DNA of 15,036 nt from NCBI GenBank assembly GCA_964618565.1, contig CAZUBA010000038.1, positions 1 to 15,036 of the forward strand, written 5' to 3'. The notes under the pieces are model-generated. The model searched no databases, had not been told where the DNA came from, and worked only from the letters and a program-made list of their open reading frames with translations. Position numbers and translations under genes: made by a program. Of this stretch, positions 14,936 to 15,036 are shown piece after piece; the stretch's first letter is position 1, and each line of letters opens with the position of its first letter. Source of the DNA: STC-113 sp964618565 (GTDB taxonomy: Bacteria > Patescibacteriota > Gracilibacteria > BD1-5 > UBA2023).

Positions 14936-15036
14936 AGAAGTTTTACATAAAATATTAAACTTATCAGTTATCTTTTTAATCTCTTCTCTCTTACTAATTA
15001 ACTCCTCAATTATTCTATCCAAATCCCCTGTAGCCT
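14864..15036 (-). CDS. C-terminal end of a coiled-coil protein, start outside the window
   Basis: On the minus strand the last 57 codons of an open frame run from the window edge to TAA at 14864-14866. The visible sequence ATGDLDRIIEELISKREEIK continues KITDKFN, a clear charged helix, then a short polar tail ending TNKYTI. The helix resembles the linker coils of type I restriction HsdS subunits, but that is a weak likeness. It overlaps the possible membrane protein tail to tail. Confidence 0.45.
   Translation of the reverse strand, partial: ATGDLDRIIEELISKREEIKKITDKFNILCKTSLIDYYFQVNIDRIQSTYTNKYTI

Overview
The window reads as an AT-rich genome of a Patescibacteria/CPR bacterium that uses genetic code 25, in which UGA means glycine (Absconditabacteria/SR1 or Gracilibacteria). 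The evidence is direct. TGA sits at invariant glycines inside well-known motifs: RecJ DYDVDG, the UvrD Walker A GAGAGKT, the lipase elbow GHSLGG, and the GIY-YIG residues N-G-T-L-Y-V-G. TGG still serves as tryptophan. Only TAA and TAG end the genes, so standard-code ORF calling breaks almost every gene here. The calls below were made by reading TGA as Gly. At the start codons I inspected, no strong Shine-Dalgarno motif is seen.

Layout. (1) 1-3746, minus strand: a 32-aa ORF and a Doc/Fic toxin-like gene lead into a DUF2304-GT2 fusion glycosyltransferase and, at the window edge, a second GT2 glycosyltransferase. Between the two GT2 genes sits an archaeal-type ATPase/DUF234 gene, in a segment bracketed by a perfect 32-bp direct repeat. 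The repeat corresponds to the 3' end of the GT2 gene, so this looks like an insertion. The remaining junctions, and the reconstructed ancestral one, all overlap as TAATG. (2) 3747-4503: REP-like repeats around a small GIY-YIG (YhbQ/UPF0213) nuclease gene. (3) 4504-6711, minus: a complete UvrD/PcrA-type helicase. (4) 6712-7260: a gene-free, GC-richer repeat region with a long inverted repeat, a strong hairpin and a 33-bp tandem repeat. (5) 7261-8007, minus: a nucleoside-phosphorylase/MTA-SAH-nucleosidase-like protein.

(6) 8138-9450, plus: four tandem paralogous small proteins (91-97 aa) of no family I recognise, followed by recJ (9509-11161). (7) 11352-11898: a tRNA cluster Gly(UCC)-Ile(GAU)-Pro(UGG)-Glu(UUC), ending in a terminator at the apex of a larger imperfect palindrome. 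(8) 12201-14577, plus: a three-gene block of a small helical protein, a class-3-lipase-like serine hydrolase and an unknown protein with a charged coiled-coil tail. The window ends with a possible two-TM protein that overlaps, tail to tail, the end of a minus-strand coiled-coil ORF.

Working together: RecJ and UvrD are housekeeping DNA repair enzymes, but they stand in different transcription units. The glycosyltransferases probably act on surface polysaccharide or a polyprenol carrier. The four-paralog array and the lipase block are the most likely places for undescribed biology.
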